From: Celoporthe dispersa
Taxonomy: Eukaryota > Ascomycota > Sordariomycetes > Diaporthales > Cryphonectriaceae
Direction: 5' to 3'
Length of the DNA stretch: 64,000 bases
NCBI GenBank assembly: GCA_016584495.1
Contig: WAID01000009.1
Coordinates: 1,612,001 to 1,676,000, forward strand
Of this stretch, positions 46,635 to 58,036 are shown in pieces. The notes below the pieces were generated by a model. It was given only the letters and a program-made list of their open reading frames with translations. It ran no database searches and was not told the origin of the DNA. The stretch's first letter is position 1. Every line of letters begins with the position of its first letter. Both the position numbers and the translations under genes were made by a program.

Positions 46635-48689
46635 ATGTCATCTTTAGTTGCCGACTTCATCATCAACCCAGTTGCCCGGACCGTCCGCCGTCTCTCGACC
46701 CCTTTTGCCACCGCAGCCGACACCGACTCGGTCCGCCGCTTCTCCCATGATTTTGATCTGGACAATGGCGATGCCGTTGCTGAATGCGACGGCCCTTCCG
46801 CATCATTCCCTAGCCTCTCGTTCCTGAGAAGTCCAGACATCGCGCTCGGCGCCAGATCCCCACCTCTCCTCGTCCCACAGCGCCGGTGGCCCGTGCCGCC
46901 GAACGACAGCGACACATCACGAGACTCGACTCCTCGATCTTCCTCTCCTCCGATCTTCGAGATGGATCATCCGCTTACCGCTTCCGACCCCGAGGACCTC
47001 GTAATCTCCGAACCCGAGACCCTCCCACCACAAAATGCCTCCGACAACGCTGCTGCTGCTGCTGCTGCGAGAAAGACTCGCGCCCTGCCTGCGGACGACG
47101 GCATGAACGACATGCGGCGCAAGATCCAGGCCATACAGTCGAGCAGCATCACTTTCGACCAGAAGCGCTACCTCATGCAGCAGGTTCTCACCGAGAGCTA
47201 TGCCAGGGCGAGACACGCGAAAGCGATCCTCGAGGGCGTGCAACCGCCCAGGCCAAGGCCCGATTTTGAACCCTGCGTCGCAACCGCCTCCTCCTCTTCT
47301 TCCTCCAGAGACTTGGGCTTTGGTATCTCGGCCCTGGAGACATTGAAATCGTGGACTGGACTGGATGAGGAGCAGGTTCCGATCCACTTCGCGGTAGAGG
47401 ACGCTCGGCCTACATACCGACCAAAGATACCACTGCCCGGACCCAGTGAGCTTGCTGAGGGTGTCGAAGAGGAGGTACAGTCCGATGACGAGGGTCTTCC
47501 TGAACTAGGATGTGTGCATTACAAGCGGAACGTCAAGGTGCAATGTGCAGAATGCGACAAGTGGTACACCTGCCGGCTGTGCCATGACGATGCAGAAGAA
47601 CATAGCCTGCCGAGAAAGCATACAAAGAATATGCTCTGTATGCTGTGCGGGCACGCGCAGAAGGCGTCCGACACCTGTGCTCACTGCGGCGAGAGTGCGG
47701 CTTCGTACTACTGCAACATCTGCAAGCTGTGGAGCGATGATGTGAACAAGCACATATATCACTGCGACGACTGCGGCATCTGCAGAGTGGGACGTGGGCT
47801 GGAGAAGGACTTCTTTCACTGCAAGGTATGTATTGGCTCTGTACGGAGAGGAATTGGGCGCAGGCACTAACCATGGCAGACCTGCCGTGCATGCATCTCC
47901 ATCGCAACCAAGGATGACCACAAGTGCATAGAACGAGCGACAGACGCCAACTGCCCGATCTGCAATGACGACATGTTCTCCTCGCCTCAGCAGGTCATCT
48001 TTATGGAGTGTGGTCACCCTATCCACCGGAACTGTTTCCAGCAGTATATGAATACTTCTTACAAGTGTCCGCTCTGCAGCAAGAGCATCGTCAAGATGGA
48101 TGCCTTGTTCCTGAATCTGGCCAACATCATCAAGGAGCAGCCAATGCCAGAGGAGTATCAAGGCGTACGGTCTGTCCTCTTCTGCAACGATTGTTCGGCA
48201 AAGAGTTCAACGGATTACCACTTTCTGGGTTTGCGCTGTCAGATATGCCAATCCTTCAACACTGTCGAACTGGATCGCTCGCCTATGCCGGCCGAGAGAA
48301 GCGAAAGCCAACAAGGTGCAGCTGCGGCAGAGGCGTCCGAACTCGGCACCTCGCACCAAACTGTCCAAGGTCAGGACGTCACCTCTGCCTCGAGCCCTCC
48401 TCTGCACTCACCTGGGTTCGGTGCGGCTTCGCCAAACAGCGCTGTCCCGAGCGCTCAGTCGCAAGGTCGGCACACATCTTTTGCAGAACCTGAGCTCAAC
48501 CTCGACGATGAAGAAGAAGACGAAGAGCTCGACGTTTGGGGGCGCAACCCCCGGAGCCAGACATCTGACGACGAGGGCGAGAGCGAATATGAAGGGGAAG
48601 AAGACTCTGAGGTAGAAGAGGAGGACGAGGACGATGAGGACGAAGACAATGACGAGATGGAGGAGATTAACCTATTCGGTCACCGATGA
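46635..48689 (+). CDS. CHY zinc finger / RING E3 ubiquitin ligase (Pirh2/RCHY1 type)
   Basis: Two exons (46635-47825 and 47880-48689, GTATGT...GGCAG intron) give 666 aa. The first ~290 residues are poorly conserved and Ser/Pro-rich. The CHY finger follows (LGCVHYKRNVKVQCAEC, YTCRLCHDD, LCMLCG), then the CTCHY zinc ribbon (YYCNICKLW, YHCDDCGICRVG, FFHCKTCRACIS) across the splice. Next is a C3H2C3-type RING (NCPICNDDMF, MECGHPIHRNC, YKCPLC) and the short rubredoxin-like CNDC...CQICQ ribbon. Human Pirh2 ubiquitinates p53; fungal homologues act in quality control or iron-linked regulation, so the target here is unknown. The C-terminus is a long acidic tail. The intron splits the CTCHY module exactly at FFHCK|TC, which supports the model. 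Confidence 0.92.
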
Positions 48690-49374
48690 AGGGGTTGTCA
48701 TGCCGGCCGTATACATGCACACTCTCGCTTGGTGATTATGGCGTTCAAATTCAGCGGGCGCTCGCGGCGTTCTCTCTCTCTCTATCTTTTTCCTTTTTGT
48801 TTCTCCCGGAATTGTTTCCAATGGGACTCAGGCGCGTGGTTTGGATCAAGGTCAATTTGGGTACCGGAGGGAAATTGTTGTTGTCTTGCCGTGGGCTCAG
48901 CTTGTGCATGCATCTGGAAGGGGAATCACCTTGGGATGAGAGGGGACTCTACTGCTTCGAAGGCCGAGGCCAGGCGTCCTCGGGCACGTTCAATAGTGCG
49001 TAGACTGGGCATTATCATCAAGGAGGACAAACGCATCCATCCTTGGGGGAACAAACACATTTATTACGTATACGCATAGTTCACTCACGAATGAAAACAT
49101 GTCTCGTTTTGCTCCGCTCAGGATTGTGTCGTTTAGTAGCCATACCACACAGGTTGCGATGTAATCCGTGGGCCCCTCTCTGCTCTACAAATGCATCACC
49201 GACCGGTATCATAAGTCAACCCAAAAGGAAGCAAATTAGCGAACTGCTGGCCATTCACAGCTGAAGCCCACCCTAACACCATGAACGCCAAAATTCCAGG
49301 GCCCGTGGCAGGGGAGAAGGAAAATAATAACGAAAGGCGCCCTATGGTAGAACCCTCTCTCCTCCTTCAGGGCC
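48690..49374. other. Convergent intergenic region between the E3 ligase and mzt1 genes
   Basis: The 685 bases hold both 3' regions. A CT-rich run lies at about 48772-48796. Open frames here have no coding support. Confidence 0.4.
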
Positions 49375-49851
49375 CTATGGCTGCTGCTTCCGCGCCTCAA
49401 TCTCGATCTTGGCCTCCTGCGCGCCGTTCCTCAGCTCCTTGATCGTAGTCTACTCACACAGTCAATCATCCAGCCTCCTATCAACCCATCATCTAATCCA
49501 GCTGTCTGCCGGTCTGTCTCTCCCTGGACAAGATCCATCCTCCTGTTCATTACCAGGCGTCCAGGGATTGATTGACCAAACAGACAAGAGAGCTCGGGGA
49601 CACGCGAACTTACGGCTAGGGCCTCGGGGTTGACGCCCCTCTCGATCAGGGAGATGCATATCGACAGTTCCCTACGGTCGAGGTGGCAGTTCTATGTGTG
49701 GGCAGGTAAAGTTAGTGGTTGGTCGCGCGTCCTGAGGGCTCAGGGAGGAGGGTGGTTGGGAGCGTACGAGGATCTCTGAGATTTCTTGTAGGATGTTGAC
49801 GGCTGTGTTGGCCGAGGCTTGTTTATTTTCTTCTTGTGGGGGGGGAGGCAT
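49375..49851 (-). CDS. mzt1: MOZART1 (Mzt1), gamma-tubulin complex-associated protein
   Basis: Three tiny minus-strand exons (49851-49768, 49691-49614, 49449-49375) join in phase to give 78 aa, the normal length for Mzt1. The core reads NILQEISEIL, then CHLDRRELSICISLIERGVNPEALA across exon 2, then TIKELRNGAQEAK. This matches the MOZART1 helical bundle that binds the N-terminus of gamma-tubulin complex proteins. It is needed to recruit and activate gamma-tubulin complexes at the spindle pole body. Introns have GTACGC, GTAAGT donors and normal TAG acceptors. The gene is easily missed because each exon is under 90 bases. A C8 stretch directly follows the start codon (MPPPPQEEN), so a length error there would destroy the model. 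Confidence 0.92.
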
Positions 49852-50368
49852 GGTAGTCCTGATGTGTGTGTCTCTCTGTGTGTGTGTGGTGTAATGTTGA
49901 CAGGAGAGAGCGTTGATTGAAGCCTGCGAGATTGAGGGTGGCTTATGCTGTGGATGAGTTGGCGGGTAGAGCCGCGTCGCTAAAACATTGTGAGAGAGCG
50001 CGCCTTTGAGATTATTTGGTGCGCACAACACATTAGACTTCTATATGACGGAGTCTATGCTCTTCTTCTATGGTCATCGTATTACTTGAGTACTTGCAAT
50101 TTGTCTAGATCGGGATGTACTAGTTTTGTTGCTATTTCTCTTTGGTATTATCATCACTCAAGTCTGCTCTTTGCCGCGACTAAACCACCGGTCAAAATTG
50201 ACCCGCCGTCCACTCTTGCTACTTGCGCCATACAATAAGGCAAATATCGTTTTTGAGACCCAAAAGAACGCGGTTCTTATCATCCAGTGCTTAGGTTTCG
50301 GCGCCCGGTGGCTGGTCAACCTACAAGGGCCAGAAAAAGCTCTTAATACGATACGTTTGTCAAGATGC
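49852..50368. other. Intergenic region between mzt1 and spc25
   Basis: Both neighbours read on the minus strand, so this 517-base region is the mzt1 promoter plus the spc25 3' region. A short TG run lies at 49864-49890. Nothing else is seen. Confidence 0.4.
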
Positions 50369-51221
50369 TCAGCTTTTGAAAGCCTCTACAAACAGCTCCC
50401 TCATCCCTTTCAGGAGCACCGCCAGCTCCCTCGTCTCGTTTGTCCTCTCCAGGACCCTCTCGATCTTCTCCTTGTCGAGCCTGGGCCTGCAGTGTCTTAT
50501 ATCATAATCCCTCGCCGCCGTGCTCAGCTCGAACCACGCCTCGCGCTCCCAATCCTTCTCGTCGATGTGCGTAAACACAAACTTGAGTCTGTCGTCCTGG
50601 CCCGCGCCCTCGATCTTGAGGCACAGGTTCGTGATCCAAAAGTCCAGCTCCGGCACGTTGAACCGCGCCTGCGCCTCCTGCCGCGCCTGGTGTGCGCGCT
50701 GCGCCGCCAGCCGCGCGTCGATCTCCTTCTGGGCCTCCGCGATCTGCCGCTGCAGGGGAGTCGCGGAGCGCGAGCTGCTTGTCGCGCTGCGAGAGAGCGA
50801 GGCGATAGACGCCTGCATCTCGCGCGCCTCGGCCGCCTCTTTCGAGATTGTGTTCTGGTGCGTGTTCGTCTTCATCTGTAGGATGTCGATGTCCTTCTTC
50901 TTCATCCGTTGGTCCTCTGCGGGGAGAGAAAACGCATTGCATGTCAGTTTTTGAGTGTCTCGTATTGAGGGGGGGTGGACAGTGGGCGGGGTTAGAATGC
51001 GCACCTTGCAGCTCTGCAACAGTCACCGCGAACTGGTTCCTCTCCTCGAGGACACGCTTGCGGCCTTTCTCGATGAAGTCATCAAAGCGCGCCGTGAACT
51101 TGGCCATGCGGTCGCGCAGGTCGTCGAAGCCAAAGTTGATGCTGGGCAGGCTGTCTGCCACGGAGGGCGCGGCTATCGTCTGGCGGCTCTGAGAGCTCCT
51201 GGGTTCGAAGACGGAAGCCAT
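50369..51221 (-). CDS. spc25: Kinetochore protein Spc25 (Ndc80 complex)
   Basis: Two minus-strand exons (51221-51005 and 50916-50369, GTGCGC...CGCAG) give 254 aa. Spc25 pairs with Spc24 in the Ndc80 complex, which links the inner kinetochore to Nuf2-Ndc80 and microtubules. The N-terminus contains SLPSINFGFDDLRDRMAKFTARFDDFI, typical of fungal Spc25. A coiled coil (LEERNQFAVTVAELQ across the splice to EDQRMKKKDIDILQ and QRQIAEAQKEIDARL) follows. The C-terminal globular domain reads FNVPELDFWITNLCLKIEG, LKFVFTHIDEKDWEREAWFEL and a final RELFVEAFK helix. Size and order match the family. Confidence 0.92.
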
Positions 51222-51744
51222 CCTGGAGTGGTTGTTTGCTTGATTGAAATTATACGGCGATTAGTGTATGTAAGCGTCTTTGTATGCGTGACGTCCACGG
51301 TGGGCGGAGGGTTAAACTGAAGTAGAAAGTTGTGCTGCATCCAGGCGCAAGGGAGAGCTGCGTGGGGAATTGCCCAAAGCCCAGGATAATACAGCAGGTC
51401 GCAGGGCCCTCTGATGTCCCAGGATTGTCGCTGTAGCAACAACCGAGTGCGCTAGAGCCTTAGCGTAGCCGCGCGCCCTGGCGTCGACGTAACGGCGGCT
51501 CACTTGCTCGAAAGTGGATCTGATGCCTCCATTCGCTTCTTGCTTTTTCCCCTCGGCCTGAAATTCCTGTTCGCTACGGCTCTGCTCGCCTCCTTTGAGA
51601 TCCCTATCCCCCAAGGTTTGAAGCAAAAGCGAACTTTTCGTGTGTATACTCCACAGACATCACTACCAGACCCTGCGGCACCTCTCATCGCTATGCCTGC
51701 ATCGTACGCGCTCTTAGCAAACAATTTCGGGACTGCGAAACCAT
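51222..51744. promoter_or_regulatory. Divergent promoter of spc25 and rrn6
   Basis: These 523 bases contain both promoters. An 82-codon open frame (51504-51752) with a hydrophobic stretch overlaps the rrn6 start on the plus strand. It is either chance or an upstream frame of rrn6. Confidence 0.4.
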
Positions 51745-54700
51745 ATGGATGAAGGCCCCGGGCCTCAGGGCGACGGCCAGCGTGCCCGCCCTGGTGATCA
51801 GGCGTCTCAACGTGTTGGGATTCATCGCGTGAATGATTTTCTGTATGGCCATGTGGGCCAGGTGTCTTACAAACCTGTCGAGGACGAGGACGCGGACATT
51901 GGAGACCTCAGCTTTAGTCGGGTGACGGAGCAGCGTGAGTGCGAGGCCTCATCCTTCGCTGTCTGGTATATCATCACTCATATGTCTTCCCAGCGCCATC
52001 GTTCCAGCAGGTCATACCATTCGGAGAGTGGTTACCACCGACTAGGCTTCGAGCCGATCTGCAGCCTTCCACCATGTTTCCAGCGCACAAGGTCTCAGAA
52101 GAACTGGTTGCTGAAAACGCACCCAGAAGCCTTCCTGGGAGTCCTGGACTTGCCGGCTCTCATCCTTGAGGAATCGAGGGCTGAAATTTCCAGTCATGGA
52201 GAAGACAGCCCGGCTGGATCGGTTCTCGCTGTGGGAGAGATTGTCGATGTGCGGCAACTCGCATCATCTCGCATCTCAGCATGGCCTGTCATTGCCACAG
52301 CAAGCGGCGAGGCTGGCCATATGCTTCGTCTATGCGCCATCGAACCGGAGAGGTGGACCTGGAATCAGCTCTCATTGCCGGTGGGCATGCCGCAGTCCAT
52401 GTTTCAAGGGTCCTGGTGCAGTGACGGCAGTCCCATACTGCAGATCAAATTCGCGACGAGGTACAAGCAGTCCGACACGATTCGCTGGCTGTTCGTCCAG
52501 AAAGGCACATCCATCACCATCTTTGAGCCTGAGATCAGTGCCAAGCCTGTTGCCGCTGTGTCGTCCGAGCTGGGCCACGAGTCTGCGACCACTGGACACA
52601 TCGCGATGAACCCGATCGTCACGCTCAGTATGAGCGCCACTGGGGGTGAACCTCATTGTGACTTCTCCGTCGATATGGGATCCGACACAGAAGCTCCGCA
52701 GCTCGCCATCATAGACAGATCTGGAAATTGGTCTGTCTGGTACATCATCCGCGAGGGTAACGGCAGATCCAGGGCGACAAAAGCTGTGCTCCGGAGGAGA
52801 GGCGTATGGGATCTGTCATCCTCTGTCTTACCACGGCGCGACCAGAAGATGCTCGATGACACTCATAAGATTGTTTGGGTAAGCGGACCTGCCGCGGCTG
52901 ACGAATGGGACCGTGAAAGTAACCCATCCGTCGAGTCCGATGGACGCTCTCGCAAACTACACACCGCATATTTAACTGGCCTCGATACCTCTCCTGCAAA
53001 ATATGACGGCCTGATGCTCTGCAACAGTACTGAAGCTCGTCTCCTGGACGTCGTTGGGGGATATTTCATATCCGGGGTCGACTTTTCCACTCGCCATCAC
53101 AAAGACGTCCTACTTGATACCGAAGCTTTTCCAGGGTCTCCATTCTACTGTCTCGTCCTCACGACAGATAGAATCTATCTGCTTGAACTGTCTAAAAATG
53201 AGGGTCAAGAGGGCCGCTCCCCGCGGGTCCTGGTCTCATGCCGTCATTACAGGAAGCAGCGATGGGAGACTTTAAAAATGTCGGTGGTAAAAACACCATC
53301 ACTGTCTGAGGCTTCGACCTCCCTTGTGTTTCTCTATTCTACCGATGACCTCCGTGTCGATGTCTTCTGGTTCGCAGTCGCCCAACGGGACGGTGATGCC
53401 CACTTCCACCATCAACTGGTGCACTTTCCGGATCTAAAAAGGGGGAACACGGAAGACTCGAAGGGTATCGAGTCGCTCGCGGCAGTGCCGCTTCAGCTGT
53501 CAGCATCTCGCGATGAGAAACACACAGCCGCCACAGGAGATCATTCGAGCTCTGCTCGGGCAGACGAAGTACAGTTCTATCAGCTTTTTGCGCTGACCAA
53601 GAATTTTGGGTTGAGCTCTTCGATCATCGCTATTACCCATGGCGCGTCTCAGAAGGTGGCCAGACCTTCAAAATCTGCGAAATCTGACTGGGATGCAGCT
53701 AGGTGGAGCAGGTTTCTACGACTGAAGTTTTTGCGAGAGGTTGAGCAGGCCTTCGTTGTACCTGAACAATTGAACCAGGACAAGGAGCTCAGCGTTGCTC
53801 CCAAATCGGGTCCTGCAGAATACCACGACGCGGTACAGCTCAGATTCTATCTACTCGAGCTTGTACAGGAGATCAACTGCGCCTACTTTGGACAAGCTGT
53901 CGAAGAATCAGCGGCAGCCAACATCGTCGAGCCTTTCTCTCTGGTTCGCGAAGCATTGCATGGTCAAGACGATGACAATCACGTTTCTCTGAGGCCATTA
54001 TTGAGCTCTTCGGACGTATGGCAGCCTCTTGAACTACCGCAGGTAGAGGGCGAATGGGCTCTCACACTGAGAGAACTCCGAAAGTCTCCGAGAATTCGGC
54101 TGTCTCGTTGTGGAACGTATATTCCCTCTGGAACCGTCATGGATGTCTTTGAGAAGATATCCGTCAACTGGTCTTGTCGACTACCCGCCGAATCACTCAA
54201 GGCAGGCCAGTGGAGCTACATGGAAAGGGCCCTCGAGAAGATGGCAGCTGAGGTGTACATGTCGGAGAGGGGCGTTTCTGTGATACCCCAATCCACGTTA
54301 GACATTGCCGCAAGAAGTCTGCCTCGGGAAGAGGACACGCAGGCGGAGAGCGAAGACTGGATAGATGAATTGCCGTCTTCTCAGCCCAGGTCAAGCCAGT
54401 CTCTGCCCACGCCATCAGCCACGCCATCGTCCTCGCGGGCTGCCTCGGAAGCAGTAGACAGTGCTAAGAACGACGAGGATCAGGAAGATGCAGGACAAGA
54501 AGATGCCGCGGTCGCTCGACTGCGGATGTATCTGCCGTCTATCAAGTTCACACCGCCTCCCAAGAATGGTCCGTCACGCATCATCTCCCTCTGGCCAGAG
54601 CAGCGGGGTTCCGATCCGTCAGAGTACCAATACAGACGCTTTCGCAAGGACCCCGACGAGAAAGCTGAGGCGGCGAGGCGTGCAAGGGAGAAAACAGGAA

Positions 54701-55003
54701 GAGCGCCGACGACGAAAAGCGGAGAGGAAGGCTCAGCTGGGCATCAAGATGGAGGGCAGCGGTGAGTCTTTTAGTCAACCACCCGCGCCGACCATGATCC
54801 GATCAAGTCCGCCGCCGCAGGATGTGGGTAGTAGCCAGGGCATCGGATTCGGGCTTGGAAGTCACAGCCAGAGCCAGGGCTTCGGGTTCTCGCAGACCAT
54901 GTCGCAGCCGGTAGCAGGAGAGTTTGGGGGTAGGCCCTCGAGGTTCAAGAAGAAGGGGAAGGCCAAGGTCAAGGTCCAGCCAAAGATGAAGGGATTTAAA
55001 TGA
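51745..55003 (+). CDS. rrn6: RNA polymerase I initiation factor Rrn6-like (core factor), two apparent +1 frameshifts
   Basis: Exon 51745-51934 joins exon 51994-55003 by a GTGAGT...CCCAG intron. About 1,065 codons result after removing two single bases. Rrn6 is the largest subunit of the Pol I core factor, which brings polymerase I to the rDNA promoter. The N-terminus shows DFLYGHVGQVSYKP, then across the intron FQQVIPFGEWLPPTR and TMFPAHKVSEELV, typical of the family. A beta-propeller-like central region and a helical region follow. The C-terminal tail RKAERKAQLGIKMEGSGE, GIGFGLGSHSQSQGFGFSQ and FGGRPSRFKKKGK is a recognised Rrn6 ending. The first break is at about 52114-52124 (VAEN joined to HPEAFLGV); the second is in AAAA at 54691-54694 (RREK joined to QEERRRRK). 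Each restores conserved sequence. Confidence 0.82.
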
Positions 55004-55534
55004 TGAGCTTACTACCAGGAATAGTGGAAATGGAGAGGATGGCAGGGCTGCTGCCAGGCAGAGCTGACGGTGATGAGATGTCTTCATAGTGAACACTTAT
55101 CTTGAATAAATTTCATTGGGCCTATTTTGATGGGGTCATTGCTGACATGACAACACGGCTCTCACTGCAAACTGTGAACAAGTGAATGATCTATATTTTA
55201 TATCTGTTCTGAACAGACGTCTCCGGAATTGTGGTAACGCAGGTCCCTCAACACCTTGCTCTCGTAGAAAGCTTGAGGTCTTGGTTTATTATGGTGGCGA
55301 ACAGATTTCGGCTGTCTCATCACGCTTTCCCCGACTCACATAAAAATCGCGACCCGCTGCGAGCCGTCGGCCTCAAAATAGCGACTTTACTTTACCGTTT
55401 CACTCACTGCCTCTCACCACCGCACCACCACCGCTCCCACCATTCCTTTTCTATCCACACTCACTCAGATCCTTCTTCTATCACATTCTCCCAAAAAAAA
55501 AAAAAAAAAAAAAAAAAAGAGAGAGAGAACAGAA
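55004..55534. promoter_or_regulatory. Intergenic region and leader of the PITH-domain gene
   Basis: The region ends in a run of about 25 A (55493-55518) only 16 bases before the PITH-gene start codon. A-rich leaders of this length are unusual and the run length is likely to be poorly determined in the assembly. Confidence 0.45.
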
Positions 55535-56356
55535 ATGTCTCACTGCCACGACGAGCATGATCATCATCACCACCACGGCGGAGATGAGCATGATCACTCC
55601 GACGACATCACACCGGCGGTGCAGTTCTCGCTGTACCAGCACATCAACTTTGACGAGGTGACGACGCTCAACGAGAGTGCGCACGGCTCAGGCAGGGCTG
55701 TGGTGAAGAAGACCTGGGACGAGCGGCTTACGGATGAGCCTGAGCTTGCTAGCGACGCGGATGAGCAGCTGATCATCAACATCCCGTTGGTTCCCCTCCC
55801 CTCCCCTCCCCTCCCCTCCCCATTGCTGCCTCCTTCACCTTTCACCTCTCCTCCTCTAGCAGCCACAATCACTCAGACCCGCACATGTGCTAGACCTAAC
55901 CGCCTCCATGATGGGAAAAAAATAAAAAAAGATTCACAGGCCAGATCAAGCTCCACTCCATCCTCCTCCGCACCTCCCAGTCCGACAGCGCCGCCCGCAC
56001 CCTCCGCGTGTTCCAGAACCGCGACGACATCGACTTCTCCGCGGCCGAGGAGCTCGAGCCCGCGCAGGAGTTCGAGCTGAGCCGGACCTCGGAGGTGCAG
56101 GAGCTCCCCGTGCGGCGGGCAAAGTTTGGCCGGTGCCAGCGGCTGGCGCTGTTCTTCCCGGACAACTTTGGCCAGGGGGGAGGAGGACGTGACCCGCATC
56201 GGGTACCTGGGGTTTCGGGGCGAGTGGATGCAGCTTGGGAGGGCGCCGGCGAACATCATCTACGAGGCGGCGGCGAATCCTGGGGACCACAAGGTGAAGG
56301 GGACAGGGGTGAATCAGGTGGGCAGCGGGATCGGGGGGCGTGGGCCGGGACAATAG
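55535..56356 (+). CDS. PITH-domain protein (PITHD1/TXNL1 C-terminal type), apparent +1 frameshift
   Basis: Two exons (55535-55785 and 55932-56356) give 224 aa after one base is removed. The start is a His-rich metal-binding-like segment (MSHCHDEHDHHHHHGG). The PITH jelly-roll follows: QFSLYQHINFDEVTTLNE, LIINIPFTGQIKLHSILLR across the splice, TLRVFQNRDDIDF, CQRLALFFPDNFGQ and then EEDVTRIGYLGFRGEW and YEAAANPGDHKVKG. PITH domains dock on the proteasome regulatory particle in TXNL1; this single-domain protein lacks the thioredoxin part. The frame breaks in the six-G run at 56175-56180, exactly between DNFGQG and EEDVTRIGY, so a homopolymer error is likely. The intron has GTTGGT...AAAAAG ends and contains a CCCCT repeat. 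Confidence 0.88.
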
Positions 56357-56516
56357 CAAGGGAAGGGGGCTTGGCTGGCTGCTCTGCTCTGGAGGGCGAG
56401 CGAGGGGAGTAGTAGGGATCGGGGTGGTCTCTCTATCTGTTGGTGACACTTCATAACTGAGGCTTTTTTTTTCTTTTAATTTTTTTATTCATCGTGGCGT
56501 GACAGCGGACTGAGCA

Positions 56517-56959
56517 CTACATAAAATCATCCTCCCAGTCCTCATCGCGGTTCTGGTTGCTCGCCCCCTCCATCTCCTCCTCGTTGTTGATAAAGTCGTA
56601 GGCATGGTCCTTTTGGTACTTTTGCTGCTCCCACTCCTTCTTCACCCGGGTCTCCTCCTTTTTCTTTTGGTTTTTGGGGGCACACGATGTTAGCAAAGAA
56701 TCGGTCTGAACATGGTCGACATAGGAGGTCAAGAACATACCCGAGCCTGCTGGGCGGCCTGGTCCTTCTTCCGCAGCTCCCTCAGCCGGTCATCCTTCTC
56801 CTGCTTGAGGTCCGGGTGCTTCTCGACCTTGGTCTTGTTGAGCCTGTTGACGATGGGGTTCTCGCGCTGGTGTACAAGGACTCGTTTGACCTGGGCGTGG
56901 GTGGGATGGTGCAATCAGTCTCCATTTGTCCAGCAGTATCTTTCTTGCTTTTTCTGTGT

Positions 56960-56999
<40 letters not shown>

Positions 57000-57677
57000 C
57001 TACCTTCCTGTCATCGTGGAAGCTGACTGCTCCCGTCGCCATGCTGCCGTCCTTCTTGAGGTTCGACCATGGCGTGTAGATGATGGTAATATTATCCTTC
57101 TTATTGCCTGCAGATAGAAGGTAAACACCAAAGGTTAGGGTCTACGGATTCCAATATAGGGTCCATACAACATACCCTCGATAGAGTTGGCCTTCGTGAG
57201 CTGCGCCAGGTCCGTGAGGAGAGGCTCGGGTATGTTGTCCCAGGCCTCGCCGTCTCGCAACCGCAGATAGATATGTGCGCTCGACAGTTTGTCTACGTGG
57301 AACTGCAAGACATCATCACCATGTCAGGATGTTCTTTTTTTTCTTCTTTGGATTCAGACAGGCGTGTAGAGAGAGCAAGAGCAAAAAAATGCTGAGGCTC
57401 GTACCCTGCAGGCTGAGTGTCAGCGGGACGGCCTTGAAACTCTCAGGATTCATAAAAAGTAAGGCTCACCAGACATCTTCCTCCCATCCGTGCTTTATAA
57501 GGTCCTCATCTAGCCGCGAAAATCCTGTGAGCATCTCCTTCTCCTCCTCCTCCTCACCAGAAAACGAAAGAAGGTGGAAGAAGAAAAAAACGAGGCTCAC
57601 GCACTCTCAAACTTGTCCTTGCCAACGTAAACGGACGCTGGTGGGTCGACCACATTAGAGGTGAAGTAAAAAACCAT
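56517..57677 (-). CDS. jlp2: CCDC25/Jlp2 homologue, NFACT-R (DUF814) domain protein
   Basis: Six minus-strand exons (57677-57605, 57509-57470, 57302-57176, 57107-57004, 56890-56741, 56663-56517) give about 213 aa, close to human CCDC25 (208). The chain reads MVFYFTSNVVDPPASVYVG, EDLIKHGWEEDVW, FHVDKLSSAHIYLRL, DLAQLTKANSIEG, NNITIIYTPWSNLKKDGSM-like and VKRVLVHQRENPIVNRLNKT, all NFACT-R hallmarks. A Lys/Glu helix and acidic C-terminus (DEDWEDDFM) follow. NFACT-R proteins are linked to RNA or ribosome quality control; human CCDC25 also binds extracellular DNA. The function in fungi is not settled. All junctions keep frame except exon 2 to exon 3, where one base is missing before the GTGAGC donor (57470). 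The fourth intron contains a long TG repeat. Confidence 0.85.
56955..56994. repeat. TG dinucleotide microsatellite within a jlp2 intron
   Basis: About 20 TG units, with one A interruption near the start, lie in the fourth intron of the jlp2-like gene (CA on the coding strand). Confidence 0.9.
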
Positions 57678-58036
57678 TGTTGATGAGAATAATGGTCACA
57701 AGAACGGATGCGAAGTGTAGTCTTGAGGAATGACCCAAAGGTTGGGAAGTGGTTCACCTTGTGTGAGTGCAGCCAGGTGGGTTGGTCTGCGATGGGTGGT
57801 GTTTGGAGACTTTGGAGAGGGTGTGTAAGTAACAGCGTATTTTACTGACAAGAGCCGTACTAAATGCACCCCCACAATTTTTTTTCACAGCGACAGGGGG
57901 CAGGCAAAGCTTCCCGCCCGCGCGAACAACCTCAATTTTCAGAAGGCGAGACGAGGTGAAAGTATCCAGCGCAGCCAAACCACCATCGACAGAGCCTCAC
58001 CAACAAGCACGCACACGCACGCACAACACGCCGACG
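57678..58036. promoter_or_regulatory. Divergent promoter of jlp2 and the mitochondrial L3 gene
   Basis: These 359 bases separate the two start codons. No motif beyond a short CACG repeat near 58008-58024 can be supported. Confidence 0.45.
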
